A stretch of 64,000 nt of DNA from JARFQH01 sp963825595 (GCA_963825595.1 CAWGUE010000002.1:80811-144810); one strand, 5' to 3'. Positions 45,452 to 54,366 are shown, counted from the stretch's first letter. Made by a program: numbers and translations. Notes: generated from the letters alone by a model not told the origin.

Positions 45452-46045
45452 GACAATAAATTAGTGCAACACGAAAGTCGTGTCAAGAAAAATGGTAAGT
45501 GATTCTTTGAAATGACTTTTACAGAAATGGTTCTAAACATATTCCGTATTGAATGAAGGAGTCCCGTTCAAAATCCGCCTGGCCCCTCTTTTTAAATAGG
45601 GGGAACGTTAGTACGCCGGCATGGCTGGTTTCCGCCTTCGATAGATGCATCAAGTCATCTAAAGTCCCCCCTTTGGCAAAGGCGGTTAGGGGGATTTTAT
45701 AGAACGAGCAATCGAAATGAAGATCTTTCTTTCTTCTGATAATTGGACATTCAACAACGCCATCAACCATCTCTGAGCTCTAACCTGACATAGTTATTTC
45801 CGCGATATCCCACGGTTCCTCGGTATCCCACGGAAAATCTCATCGTGCCAAACGCTCTCCAAAATTCTATCGTATTTAATTCTAATAATAATATCAATTA
45901 TATATAAAAAGTGCGGTGCTATTTTCGCTATTGGTATGAATCTTGGAATCTGGTTATCATAAAAGCCGTTTCGTTCTTTAACCCATGTCACGAATTTTTC
46001 ATGCGGGCTCAATCCATGACATGGTTTCCAGAATAGGGAATTCGA
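45452..46045. other. Intergenic region with CCCCTTTGG-type palindromes
   Basis: No gene is convincing here. Around 45590-45700 there are GGCCCCTCTTTTTAAATAGGGGG and CCCCCCTTTGGCAAAGG motifs of the same kind as at 15581. The right part is AT-rich and holds an overlapping minus-strand frame (45794-46240) that shadows the next gene. Confidence 0.35.
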
Positions 46046-46363
46046 ATGATTCTTACCTTCATTAAAATGAACGTGCGTCCTGAAAAACGCAAAGAGCTTC
46101 GTCAAACCATCCGCTCGATCGTTCAGGAGGTGCGAAAGGAGAACGGATGTGTGGATTCGACCTTCTATCAGAATTCTGAAAATGAAAATGATTTCTTTTT
46201 GTTTGAAGAGTGGGAGAACCGGCAAGTGTTGGATGACCACCTGCGGTCGGCCGGATTCACGGTGTTGATGGGAGCCAGGAGTCTTTTAAGCCGACCGCCG
46301 GAAATTATGATTCACTCGGTTTCCCACTCGTCGGGATTGGAGGCAGGGAGCCATAAAACGTAA
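46046..46363 (+). CDS. Antibiotic biosynthesis monooxygenase (ABM) domain protein
   Basis: This 105-residue protein fits the ABM ferredoxin-like fold: FIKMNVRPEKRKELRQTIRSIVQEVRKENGCVDSTFYQN, then FFLFEEWENRQVLDDHLRSAGFTVLMG. Such small dimers oxidise quinol-like or heme-like molecules without a bound cofactor, or only sense them. It lies alone between intergenic DNA and repeat family 2. No RBS is obvious beyond a weak GAATAGGGAA. Confidence 0.8.
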   Translation: MILTFIKMNVRPEKRKELRQTIRSIVQEVRKENGCVDSTFYQNSENENDFFLFEEWENRQVLDDHLRSAGFTVLMGARSLLSRPPEIMIHSVSHSSGLEAGSHKT

Positions 46364-46775
46364 AGTTTAGCAATACCTCTGGCCGCCGCCTCCAGTTTGA
46401 TCGAAGAAATAATGTTTACGTTTCGGTGAAAAATTCCAAATCGCATATAAGAACCTAAACTGATCGGTTCCAGGTTCAGGGTTCAAGGTTCAAAGGTTAG
46501 AACCGATTGATACGGCACAAACTATTGATCAAGATCCGGAATATTCGACAAACCCATTGGGTGATACGGTTTTATAAACACCATGAAGCCGGGGTTATTT
46601 AGATACAAGCTGTTTATGGCTTTTAACCCAGAACGTTGAATCCCGCCTGGGCGGAAAACCGCTCAAAATAGGAGCAAACAAATCACAGTGACCAAAATTC
46701 AAAATGTCAAACCGATTTGGGTCATTTTTTAATAGGGGGTGTTGACACACCGCAAACGAATGAAAGGAATCAAAA
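46364..46775. other. Intergenic region with repeat family 2 copy 3
   Basis: The repeat occupies 46466-46588. The remaining sequence shows no gene. GAAAGGAATC just before 46776 is the ribosome binding site of the sulfatase gene. Confidence 0.4.
46466..46588 (+). repeat. Repeat family 2, copy 3
   Basis: GGTTCCAGGTTCAGGG, then GTTCAAGGTTCAAAGG, AACCGATTGATACGGCAC, TATTGATCAAGATCCGG, ATTCGACAAACCCATTGGG and TGATACGGTTTTATAAAC follow in order, matching copies 1 and 2. It lies upstream of the sulfatase gene. Confidence 0.78.
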
Positions 46776-48494
46776 ATGAAAGCATCAACAATGAAACCCT
46801 TTGTACTCGCCTTTGTGGCGCTTGCAGTGGTGTCGGCCTTGACGGTCGCTCCAACAGTCGCGGCCGACAAGAAGCCCAACATCCTGTTCATCATGGGCGA
46901 CGACATTGGCATCATGAACGTAGGTGCTTACCATCAGGGCCTGATGGTAGGCGAAACGCCGAACATCGATCGCATCGGCAAGGAAGGTGCGAGATTCATG
47001 ACCTATTATGCCGAGCAGAGCTGCACGGCCGGGCGCACCGCCTTCTTCACCGGCATGCATCCGTTGCGGGCTGGCATGGTCATGCCGCAGCTTCCGGGCG
47101 CCAGAAGTTCGCTGTTGCCGGGCACGCCCGCGCTGGCGAAATTCCTGCTGGATCTCGGCTACAACACCGGCGAGTTCGGCAAGAACCACCTGGGTGACAA
47201 GGCGGCTTCGCTGCCGACCGCTCACGGCTTCCAGGAGTTCTGGGGCTACCTCTATCACCTCGACGCGATGCAGGGGGTGAGCTTCCCCGACATCAACAAG
47301 ACGCCGACCGATCAGGCCGTTGTTCCGCCCTGTAAGAACACCCCGGTCAAGGGTCTCAAAGAGGTCCCCGGCGCCATCGATCCGCAAGACGGACTCTGCA
47401 TGACGCCACCGCGGCCGGTTCTTGCGTGTACTTCTTCGGACGGCACCGAGAAGAACCAGAGCTGCACGGACGAAGGGCCGCTGACGCTGGAACGTTCCAA
47501 GACCGTGGACGAGGAAATCTCCGCCAAGGTCATCGACTTCCTCGACCGCAACGACCCCGAGAAAACCGGCAAGCCGTTCTTCGTCTGGTATAACCCGGCG
47601 CGCATGCACGTCACCACCATGCTCTCGGACAAGTACCTGGACATGCTGGGCGAGAAGGGCGGCAAGGACTGGGGTATCAACGAAGCCGGCATGAAGCAGA
47701 TGGACGACAACATCGGCTACGTGTTCAAAAAGCTGGAGGAAATGGGCGAGATGGACAACACCATCGTCGTCTTTACCACCGACAACGGTGCCGAGGGGAT
47801 CACCTATCCTGATGGCGGCATAACGCCCTTCAGGGGCGGCAAGCTCACCACCTGGGAAGGCGGTATGCGCGCGCCGATGCTCATTCGCTGGCCGGGGCAC
47901 GTCAAGGCTGGCACCAATCCTGACCAGATATTTTCCTCTCTGGACTGGGTGCCCACCTTCGTCAACATCGCCGGCGGACCTTCGGGTGATGGCCTGAAGA
48001 AGCAGATCGAGGCCGGCAAGTACCCCGGCATCGTCAAGACCACGCTCGACGGCTTCGACCAGCGGGACTATCTCGAAGGCAAGTCGGATTCGGCACGCGA
48101 CACGTTCTTCTACTACACCGGTGCACAGCCTTCGGCGGTGCGGCACAAGAACTGGAAGTTTTACTACACGATGGTTTCTTCCAATGCGCTGGAGTCGTTC
48201 AATTCCCCAAGCACCTATCACTGGACCCAGGTGAACAACCTCAAGCGTGATCCCTTCGAGAGGTCGGTCGCGTCGGCTGAAGGTACCCTGCTGGGCTACG
48301 GCGGCGCACTGGCCGCCCCGAGCACCGCGTTCATCTATGACTGGAACCTGCTGCCCATCGGACAGTTGCTGTGGCTGAAGGAACTCGAGACGTACAGGAC
48401 CTTCCCGTCGCTACAGACTCCGGCGAGCTACAACCTGGAAAACATTATCAAGGCGATGCAGGATGCGTCACACATCAGCCACGCGGGTCAGTAA
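46776..48494 (+). CDS. Exported sulfatase (arylsulfatase-like), CTAGR type
   Basis: This 572-residue alkaline-phosphatase-fold sulfatase has a signal peptide (LAFVALAVVSALTVAPTVAA), the metal-binding Asp pair GDD (41-43), and CTAGR at residues 83-87, where Cys83 would be converted to formylglycine, plus TTDNGAEG and FFVWYNPARMHV. It hydrolyses sulfate esters in the periplasm. GC-rich third positions differ from the local background. A related sulfatase lies at 49972-51624, with a HAD protein between. The substrate is unknown. Confidence 0.9.
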   Translation: MKASTMKPFVLAFVALAVVSALTVAPTVAADKKPNILFIMGDDIGIMNVGAYHQGLMVGETPNIDRIGKEGARFMTYYAEQSCTAGRTAFFTGMHPLRAGMVMPQLPGARSSLLPGTPALAKFLLDLGYNTGEFGKNHLGDKAASLPTAHGFQEFWGYLYHLDAMQGVSFPDINKTPTDQAVVPPCKNTPVKGLKEVPGAIDPQDGLCMTPPRPVLACTSSDGTEKNQSCTDEGPLTLERSKTVDEEISAKVIDFLDRNDPEKTGKPFFVWYNPARMHVTTMLSDKYLDMLGEKGGKDWGINEAGMKQMDDNIGYVFKKLEEMGEMDNTIVVFTTDNGAEGITYPDGGITPFRGGKLTTWEGGMRAPMLIRWPGHVKAGTNPDQIFSSLDWVPTFVNIAGGPSGDGLKKQIEAGKYPGIVKTTLDGFDQRDYLEGKSDSARDTFFYYTGAQPSAVRHKNWKFYYTMVSSNALESFNSPSTYHWTQVNNLKRDPFERSVASAEGTLLGYGGALAAPSTAFIYDWNLLPIGQLLWLKELETYRTFPSLQTPASYNLENIIKAMQDASHISHAGQ

Positions 48495-48586
48495 CTAAGT
48501 GAAGGCAGTATGATGTGACAAAGAAGTGGGTACTCCGCAAAAGGGGTGCCCACTTCAACCCACAGGACAACAAGAAGTGGGACTCG

Positions 48587-49597
48587 GTGCGAAATGTAAA
48601 ACGTACTTTCGTATTTTTAAGTGTCTTAATGGTTGCGGCCTCAACGGCAGCGGCCGATATCGATGCGCTCCCGTCTTGGAGCGACGGGCCGGCAAAGTCG
48701 GCGATCATGGAGTTCGTGCAAGCCACCACCGACAAGTCGAGTCCGAAGTTCGTGCCGCCGGCAGAGCGCATCGCGGTCTTCGATAATGATGGCACGCTGT
48801 GGGCTTCACACCCCATATATGTCCAGCTCGCGTTCGCACTCGACCGCGTGAAAGCGCTTGCACCGCAGCATCCCGAATGGAAAACCAAGCAGCCTTTTAA
48901 AACTGTACTCAAAGGCGATCTCAAGACGGTCATGGCGGGCGGCGAGCACGGGCTGCTCGAAATTATCATGGCCACCCATGCCGGTATGACAACCGACGCG
49001 TTCTCGCAAATCGTACTGGACTGGCTGGCCACCGCCAGGCACCCCAAGACCGGCCGGCTATACACAGAGATGGTCTATCAACCAATGCTTGAGTTGCTGG
49101 CCTATCTGCGTGGGAATGGCTTTAAGACCTTCATCGTCTCCGGCGGCGGCATCGAGTTCATGCGCCCATGGACCGAAAGGGTCTATGGCGTTCCGCCCGA
49201 GCAGGTCATCGGCAGCAGTATCAAGACGAAATACGAGTTGCGTGACGGCAAACCAGTACTTGTGCGTTTGCCGGAAATCAATTTCATTGACGACAAGGCC
49301 GGTAAACCGGTCGGCATCAATCAGCACATCGGCCGCCGCCCGGTCGCCGCGTTCGGCAACTCGGACGGCGACATCGAGATGCTTCAATATACCGACAGCG
49401 GAAAAGGTGCCCACCTGGAGATGCTGGTGCTTCACGACGATTCCGAGCGCGAGTATGCGTACGGGCCGGCCCAGGGGCTGCCCGATACCAAGGTCGGTGC
49501 CTTCACCCAGGCGCTTTACGACGAGGCGAAAAAGCAGGGCTGGGTCGTTATCAGTATGAAGAAAGACTGGGCGCGTATCTTTGCGTTTGATGAATAA
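48587..49597 (+). CDS. Exported HAD-family phosphatase
   Basis: The protein has about 336 residues from a GTG at 48587: signal peptide (TFVFLSVLMVAASTAAA), the HAD nucleophile motif AVFDNDGTLWASHP (about 64-77), an all-helical cap, FIVSGGGIEFMR (motif II) and GNSDGDIEMLQY (acidic motif). It resembles phosphoserine-phosphatase-like HAD enzymes but is exported. A longer frame to 48515 has no signal peptide at its start. It lies between two sulfatases, 92 bases after the first, suggesting joint breakdown of sulfated/phosphorylated compounds. Confidence 0.85.
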   Translation: MRNVKRTFVFLSVLMVAASTAAADIDALPSWSDGPAKSAIMEFVQATTDKSSPKFVPPAERIAVFDNDGTLWASHPIYVQLAFALDRVKALAPQHPEWKTKQPFKTVLKGDLKTVMAGGEHGLLEIIMATHAGMTTDAFSQIVLDWLATARHPKTGRLYTEMVYQPMLELLAYLRGNGFKTFIVSGGGIEFMRPWTERVYGVPPEQVIGSSIKTKYELRDGKPVLVRLPEINFIDDKAGKPVGINQHIGRRPVAAFGNSDGDIEMLQYTDSGKGAHLEMLVLHDDSEREYAYGPAQGLPDTKVGAFTQALYDEAKKQGWVVISMKKDWARIFAFDE

Positions 49598-49971
49598 TCT
49601 GGTGAGGTCCATGAAGGCATTTTCTGCATGAGACAAACCCGGATATTTCATGACATCTTTTCACTGGGCGGCCAAAAAGAAGCCATATCGGGACATTGGT
49701 CAAACTCATGAACCGTATAACCGATGGACACTTTGTACCTCCCCAAGATCTAATGAAAGAGCTGAAAAGTTTTCACCCTTCGGGTCAACCGGAGGCTCCC
49801 ATGGTCACGCTATAGCGTGATTATTCGAGGATCGCGGTAGACTGACTACAGCGTCACCTCGAAATGCGGGGGATCACACATCTGATCATTTGATTGAAGG
49901 TGTGCGATTTGCCATAAAAGCCTCCAATTGATGAAATTTCAAAGTTTAACAGAATTATAAAGGAGAGGATA
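49598..49971. other. Intergenic region with repeat family 4
   Basis: Between the HAD gene and the second sulfatase there is no gene. The stretch 49765-49866 is repeat family 4 copy 1, which holds the perfect palindrome TCACGCTATAGCGTGA (49805-49820). AAAGGAGAGG just before 49972 is the sulfatase's ribosome binding site. Confidence 0.4.
49765..49866 (+). repeat. Repeat family 4, copy 1
   Basis: TTTTCACCCTTCGGG, then ACCGGAGGCTCCCATGG and GCGGTAGACTGACTACAGCG align with the reverse strand of 55816-55975 (TTTCACCCTCTGGG, CTGAGGTATCCATTGG, GCAGTAGATTGACTACGGCG). Identity is moderate, but the blocks keep their order and spacing roughly. Confidence 0.5.
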
Positions 49972-51624
49972 ATGAAAATGCGATGGTGGCAAACAAGGTT
50001 TGTCCTGTATGCGGGCATGGTGATGCTGATGATGGGTTTGGGCACGACGGGTTTCGTGACGTCAGCCCTTGCCGTCGATAAACCCAACATTCTGGTCATC
50101 TTCGGCGACGACGTCGGCATGTGGAACGTCGGGGCTTACACCCACGGCATGATGGGCCGCACGCCCAACATCGATCGGATCGCCAAGGAGGGCATGCTCT
50201 TTACCGACCACTACGCACAGCCGAGTTGCACGGCCGGACGCGCGGCGTTTATCACCGGGCAGATGCCGATCCGCACGGGGATGACGACCATCGGTATTCC
50301 CGGATCGACCCTGGGGCTCCAGAAGGAGGACCCCACCCTGGCCGAAGTGTTGAAGCCCCTCGGGTACACCGCCGGTCAGTTCGGCAAGAACCATCTCGGC
50401 GACCGCAACGAGTTTCTGCCGACGGTGCACGGATTTGACGAGTTCTACGGCAACCTCTATCACCTCAATGCCGAAGAAGAGCCCGAGCAGCTCGACTACC
50501 CCGGCGTGAAGAACCCGGCCTTCAAAGAAAAGTTCGGGCCGCGCGGCGTGCTGCACTGCTGGGCGACCGACAAAGACGACCCGGCCGAAGATCCCAAATT
50601 CGGCCGGATGGGCAAGCAGCGCTGCGAGAATACCGGGCCGCTCACCCGCGAGCGCATGAAGACCGTGGACGCCGAGTTCCTGAAAGCCACCGAGAATTTC
50701 ATCGATCGCAGCGTCAAGGACGACAAGCCCTTTTTCGTCTGGTTCAACCCCACCCGGATGCACATCTGGACGCACGTTCCCCAGGAATACATCCAGAAGG
50801 CCGTGGATGAAGGACGCCCCGAAATTGATGTCTACCGGGCCGGCATGATCCAGCACGATGAACAGGTCGGTCAGCTTTTGAAGAAACTGGACGACCTCGG
50901 GATTGCCGACAACACCATCGTGGTCTATTCCACCGACAACGGTTATGAGTTGCTGTTCTGGCCGGACGGTGGGTATTCACCCTTCCGCGGCGAAAAGGGC
51001 ACCACCTGGGAAGGCGGCGTGCGCGTTCCTCTCGTTGTGCGCTGGCCCGGCAAGATTCCGGCCGGAAGTGCCGCAAACGGTATACAGAGTCACGAGGATC
51101 TGTACGTAACGCTCGCTGCCGCCGCCGGTGCAGGGGACATCAAGGATGAGCTGCTCAAGGGCAAGAAGATCGGCGGGATGACCTACAAGGTGCACCTCGA
51201 CGGATACAACAACCTGGATCTCTGGACCGGCAAGACCGAGAAGTCGGCCCGCAACAGCTACTATTACTATGACGAGTCGGATCTGACCGGCGTGCGGGTC
51301 GGCGACTGGAAGATGTCCTTCGCGGTCAAGGAAGAAGGCCTCTGGTGGGACCCACTGGTCTACCCGCGGGTGCCCTACCTGTTTAATCTGCGCATGGACC
51401 CCATGGAACTTTTCGATCCGCATTCGCCCGAATGGGGCTACATGGGTCGCAAGCTCTTCGCCGAGAAGTTGTGGACCTTAATCCCGGCCCAGGGGATTAT
51501 CGCCGAGCACATCAAAAGCTTGCAGGAGTGGCCGCCGCGACAGCGCGCAGAGTCTCTGAGCATGCAAAAGGCCATGGAGACCGTTATGCAGGCTATCGAA
51601 AGATCACCGGGCGGAATGCAGTAG
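49972..51624 (+). CDS. Exported sulfatase (arylsulfatase-like), CTAGR type, second copy
   Basis: This 550-residue paralogue of the first sulfatase has a signal peptide (VLYAGMVMLMMGLGTTGFVTSALA), metal site GDD (46-48), CTAGR at 86-90 with Cys86 as the formylglycine precursor, YSTDNGYEL, and FFVWFNPTRMHIWTH. It is periplasmic. The two enzymes share motif spacing but differ enough to suggest different substrates. A strong AAAGGAGAGG precedes the ATG. The CTAGR core (Ala in place of Pro) is a type that anaerobic maturases can process; none lies in the window. Confidence 0.9.
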   Translation: MKMRWWQTRFVLYAGMVMLMMGLGTTGFVTSALAVDKPNILVIFGDDVGMWNVGAYTHGMMGRTPNIDRIAKEGMLFTDHYAQPSCTAGRAAFITGQMPIRTGMTTIGIPGSTLGLQKEDPTLAEVLKPLGYTAGQFGKNHLGDRNEFLPTVHGFDEFYGNLYHLNAEEEPEQLDYPGVKNPAFKEKFGPRGVLHCWATDKDDPAEDPKFGRMGKQRCENTGPLTRERMKTVDAEFLKATENFIDRSVKDDKPFFVWFNPTRMHIWTHVPQEYIQKAVDEGRPEIDVYRAGMIQHDEQVGQLLKKLDDLGIADNTIVVYSTDNGYELLFWPDGGYSPFRGEKGTTWEGGVRVPLVVRWPGKIPAGSAANGIQSHEDLYVTLAAAAGAGDIKDELLKGKKIGGMTYKVHLDGYNNLDLWTGKTEKSARNSYYYYDESDLTGVRVGDWKMSFAVKEEGLWWDPLVYPRVPYLFNLRMDPMELFDPHSPEWGYMGRKLFAEKLWTLIPAQGIIAEHIKSLQEWPPRQRAESLSMQKAMETVMQAIERSPGGMQ

Positions 51625-51727
51625 CCGGGGCGGCAGGCTATAGGGAATTTCAGAAATGTATTCTGATTGATGCTTCTATTTTAACTACGGTCTTGATTAG
51701 CCCACTTACCGGCAGGATAGCCATTCG

Positions 51728-52120
51728 ATGACGAAGGATAATTCGACGGCAAAGCAGACAACCACCGAACTCGCCCGGGAACGAAGTCGTGATGCGACCG
51801 AGCGGACGCTGATGGCGTGGATCCGCACGGCCCTGGCTTTGATAGGCTTCGGGTTCGGCATCGGCAAAGTCCAAGACTATATGGAAAAGACACACCCGGA
51901 CCGGGTATACGATCCGATCCACGGTGCTCGCATCTTTGGCGGGGCGTTTATCACCCTCGGTATCCTGGCCGTATTGATGGCTGTTTTTCAGTATCGGCGC
52001 AGGCTGGGTCTAATCAAGAAAGATGTGTTTGTCTACAGCGAACCTTTGCCCCTTTCTGAAGTCGTGGCCCTCCTGCTGCTGCTGATCGGCCTTTTCGGGT
52101 TTGTTCATCTATTACTCTAG
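51728..52120 (+). CDS. DUF202 family membrane protein
   Basis: This 130-residue protein has the DUF202 start ELARERSRDATERTLMAWIRTALALIGFGFGIGKV and three membrane helices (about 34-52, 70-88 and 109-128). The function is unknown; in yeast, related domains belong to vacuolar VTC proteins. It follows the second sulfatase by about 100 bases on the same strand. Repeat family 1 copy D lies 56 bases past its stop and may be its terminator. Confidence 0.85.
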   Translation: MTKDNSTAKQTTTELARERSRDATERTLMAWIRTALALIGFGFGIGKVQDYMEKTHPDRVYDPIHGARIFGGAFITLGILAVLMAVFQYRRRLGLIKKDVFVYSEPLPLSEVVALLLLLIGLFGFVHLLL

Positions 52121-52176
52121 ATCCGCATATTTCATGAAAATTTTTCAACAGATATGCAAAAAAATACATACAATAT

Positions 52177-52277
52177 ATAGTGGTTGTCAAAAAAGCTTTT
52201 AGTTATGCGAACGTTTATTCTAAAACCACTTATACCGCCCTTCCGTAATTCGGAATTTATTTTTGAAAAGCGGTATA
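52177..52277 (+). repeat. Double-hairpin repeat family 1, copy D
   Basis: The copy runs from ATAGTGGTTGTC through GCGAACGTTTATTC, ACCACTTATACCGCCCTTCCG and TAATTCGGAATTTATTTTTG to AAAAGCGGTATAAA. It is close to copies B and C except for decay of the first hairpin's left arm (AAAGCTTTTAG). It lies after the DUF202 gene. Confidence 0.85.
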
Positions 52278-52336
52278 AATAAAAATTGTTTCACATCTTT
52301 ATATATTTTAAACGCTCAGTTTAGGTAGGAGGTAAA

Positions 52337-52741
52337 ATGAGTACTCACAGACAATTAATCATTTTGGTATTGCTTTTTGTGTTGACCCTATACGGCTGCG
52401 GCGGTGCATCCCTGCCTCAAGGTGCTCAGAAAATCGGCCGCTACGAGGGCACCTTTACGAGTGCTTTGCTTTATGGGCCTTGCCAGGTGGACCTTTACCG
52501 GCTCCCAAGCGGCAACGGAACATTTGAAGGCTATTTTCAGGGGACCGAAGAAGACGTCTTCCTCACGATTAAAGGACAGATGAAAGGCAACAATCTTGAG
52601 GGCACGTTTTTCGGTGAAGGCGTCTTTGCGGGGAGTACGATTTCGGGGACTCTGACCGACGACGAAAACAACATGAGTGGCACTTTCGCCCTGAATACGG
52701 CCTATTCAGTCAAAGGAACCTGGAAAGCCCAAAGGAAATAA
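52337..52741 (+). CDS. Putative lipoprotein, hypothetical
   Basis: This 134-residue protein has a type II signal peptide with lipobox TLYGC (Cys at about 22) and a beta-rich mature part (GRYEGTFTSALLYGPCQVDLYRL...ISGTLTDDENNMSGTFALNTAYSVKGTWKAQ). The strand-loop pattern with repeated G-T-F/G-T-W suggests a small beta-barrel or lipocalin-like fold. I do not recognise the family. GTAGGAGG precedes the ATG. It opens a run of five small exported proteins. Confidence 0.75.
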   Translation: MSTHRQLIILVLLFVLTLYGCGGASLPQGAQKIGRYEGTFTSALLYGPCQVDLYRLPSGNGTFEGYFQGTEEDVFLTIKGQMKGNNLEGTFFGEGVFAGSTISGTLTDDENNMSGTFALNTAYSVKGTWKAQRK

Positions 52742-52966
52742 AATGTTGAATCACTGCCTTCGGAGCCGATTCGGCGGCACTGGTAATTTAAACCCAGTGC
52801 AGGCCTTCGGCAGCACCCGGATTTGTGTTCAGGTGTCGGGTTTCAGATTTTGGGGTTTGCTGAAACCTAACACCTATTAACAGCAAATCTTTACATCTTG
52901 CGGAGAAGTGACGATCTTAAATTCCACATAGAGCGATACCAATTAATAAATTAAAAGGAAAAGTAA

Positions 52967-53413
52967 ATGGAAACGGTAAATAGTCGATTTATTCTGGTCG
53001 GAATGGCATTTTTAACTTTATTCTACCTGCTGGGTTGTGCCACGACGAGTCCGAAGGAAAAGGCCTTCGATGCGGAAAATCTTCTTGTTTCCGCCGGTTT
53101 CACGTACAAAGTCGCAGATACCGCAGAAAAACTCGAAAAGTTGAAAAGCCTGCCGCAGCGCAAACTGTTGCGACATGAGCGTCAGGACAAGGTAACCTAT
53201 CTCTATGCCGATGTTGTTGCCTGCAAATGCGTCTACATGGGAGATGAAGCCGCATACCAAAGCCTCCGGCGCCTGATGTATAGTGAAAAGTTGACAGCCA
53301 AACAGGAGAAAGGCATCTGGTCGACAACCAGGGTTAGTGAAGCGGCAGAATTTGGCACATTTCTCGAAGCTGTCGATTTCGGTGGCGATATCGAACCCTA
53401 TTTAAACTACTGA
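52967..53413 (+). CDS. Putative lipoprotein, hypothetical
   Basis: This 148-residue protein has a type II signal peptide with lipobox LLGC (Cys at about 24). The mature part is charged (YKVADTAEKLEKLKSLPQRKLLRHERQDKVTYLYADVVACKCVYMGDEAAYQSLRRLM) and carries a CKC motif near 85. I do not know the family. AAAAGGAAAAG precedes the ATG. It is on the same strand as its lipoprotein neighbours, spaced by about 225 bases from the previous gene. Confidence 0.75.
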   Translation: METVNSRFILVGMAFLTLFYLLGCATTSPKEKAFDAENLLVSAGFTYKVADTAEKLEKLKSLPQRKLLRHERQDKVTYLYADVVACKCVYMGDEAAYQSLRRLMYSEKLTAKQEKGIWSTTRVSEAAEFGTFLEAVDFGGDIEPYLNY

Positions 53414-53462
53414 TGCGGTGTAAGCATAGTTTCTTAATTGTAGGTGTTAATATTCACCGTAA

Positions 53463-53520
53463 AGGCGCAAAGAACACAGAGTGTATTTTTTCTTCATGTT
53501 ACTCTGCGTACTTTGCGCCT
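53463..53520. repeat. Inverted repeat, AAAGNCGCAAAG type
   Basis: AGGCGCAAAGAACACAGAGT (53463-53482) and ACTCTGCGTACTTTGCGCCT (53501-53520) are complementary at 18 of 20 positions around an 18-base loop. This kind of sequence, often written CGCAAAGACGCAGAGT, is a widely dispersed intergenic element in bacteria. It lies between two lipoprotein genes. Confidence 0.6.
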
Positions 53521-53624
53521 CTAAGGAGCGCAGCGAATGGGCGGTGAAATTAACCCTCTGATTAAGTACCTCAGAGCATTCTACGTAGCATTTGAGCGGG
53601 AGACAATATCAAGGGAGGTCAGTC

Positions 53625-53978
53625 ATGGGTAAAATAAAAATCGCTATCTTGTTTGCGATACTTCTGGAGCTTGTCGCCTGTGCCGGTTTGCAGACGACTG
53701 AAGAGACCGTCAATTCTATTGAACTGAAAGGGCATCAAATTTCGGTCGGGATGCCGTCGGAGAAAGTCAGAGAATTGGTCGGCGTACCCGATTCAATCGT
53801 TCAGGGGATGGATTTTAACCCGTCTAACCAGACAAGCATGACTTTCGGAGGTCAAGGAAACGTTGATGCCGCAAATTACGTATGGTGGCGGTTCTATGGT
53901 GAAAGCCAGGACGTCAATCTGAAAATCGACGAGGCTGGTATTCTAAAAGAAATCATTGTATCCCGACATTCCAAATAG
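53625..53978 (+). CDS. Putative lipoprotein of the small OmlA/BamE-like type
   Basis: This 117-residue protein has a short type II signal peptide ending in ELVAC (Cys at about 19) and a mature domain with VGMPSEKVRELVGVPDSIVQG, WWRFYGESQDVNLKIDEAGILKEIIV. The G-M-P-S-E-K-V pattern and the small alpha/beta layout recall the SmpA/OmlA (BamE) fold, which stabilises the outer-membrane assembly machinery, but this is a fold-level guess. I chose the ATG at 53625, which GGGAGG precedes; an upstream in-frame start at 53592 would extend the signal peptide. Confidence 0.7.
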   Translation: MGKIKIAILFAILLELVACAGLQTTEETVNSIELKGHQISVGMPSEKVRELVGVPDSIVQGMDFNPSNQTSMTFGGQGNVDAANYVWWRFYGESQDVNLKIDEAGILKEIIVSRHSK

Positions 53979-54078
53979 CACGGAGCGATCTTGCCGGCAA
54001 AGTCAACAATGAATATGTTTAAAGGACTTTGTTGCAAGGCGTCCACGACTCTGCAATTCATTCTGAAGGAGAAATGAC

Positions 54079-54366
54079 ATGAGTAAAATAAGCATCTATT
54101 TAATCGTTTCGATATTCGTATTGACACTGAGCATGGGTGGTTCCCCTGTCATTGCATCTCAAGATGCCGATTCGATGATGTGTGACAACGGCGTGGTTGA
54201 AAAAGGAGATTTTTTCCAAACCGTGCAGGATAAATGCGGCGAACCTGACAAGAAGGAGGGAAAATTCTGGCGCTACAATTTCGGGCCCGATTTACCGGTC
54301 TACACGGTCGAGTTCGACGAGAACGACAATGTCGTCAGATTGATCGAGGATCAAGGAGGCAGCTAA
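54079..54366 (+). CDS. DUF2845 domain-containing secreted protein
   Basis: This 95-residue protein has a signal peptide (IYLIVSIFVLTLSMGGSPVIA) and the DUF2845 pattern MMCDNGVVEKGDFFQTVQDKCGEPDKKEGKFWRYNFGPDLPVYTVEFDENDNVVRLI. Two Cys residues may form a disulfide. The function is unknown; the fold is probably BamE/SmpA-like. GAAGGAG in front of the ATG supports the start. It is about 100 bases after the previous lipoprotein gene on the same strand. Confidence 0.8.
   Translation: MSKISIYLIVSIFVLTLSMGGSPVIASQDADSMMCDNGVVEKGDFFQTVQDKCGEPDKKEGKFWRYNFGPDLPVYTVEFDENDNVVRLIEDQGGS

Noticed and set aside
46785..48221. A 478-codon open frame on the minus strand opposite the first sulfatase
   Set aside because: It is the mirror of a GC-rich coding frame; it shows no family resemblance and the plus-strand protein has clear sulfatase motifs.
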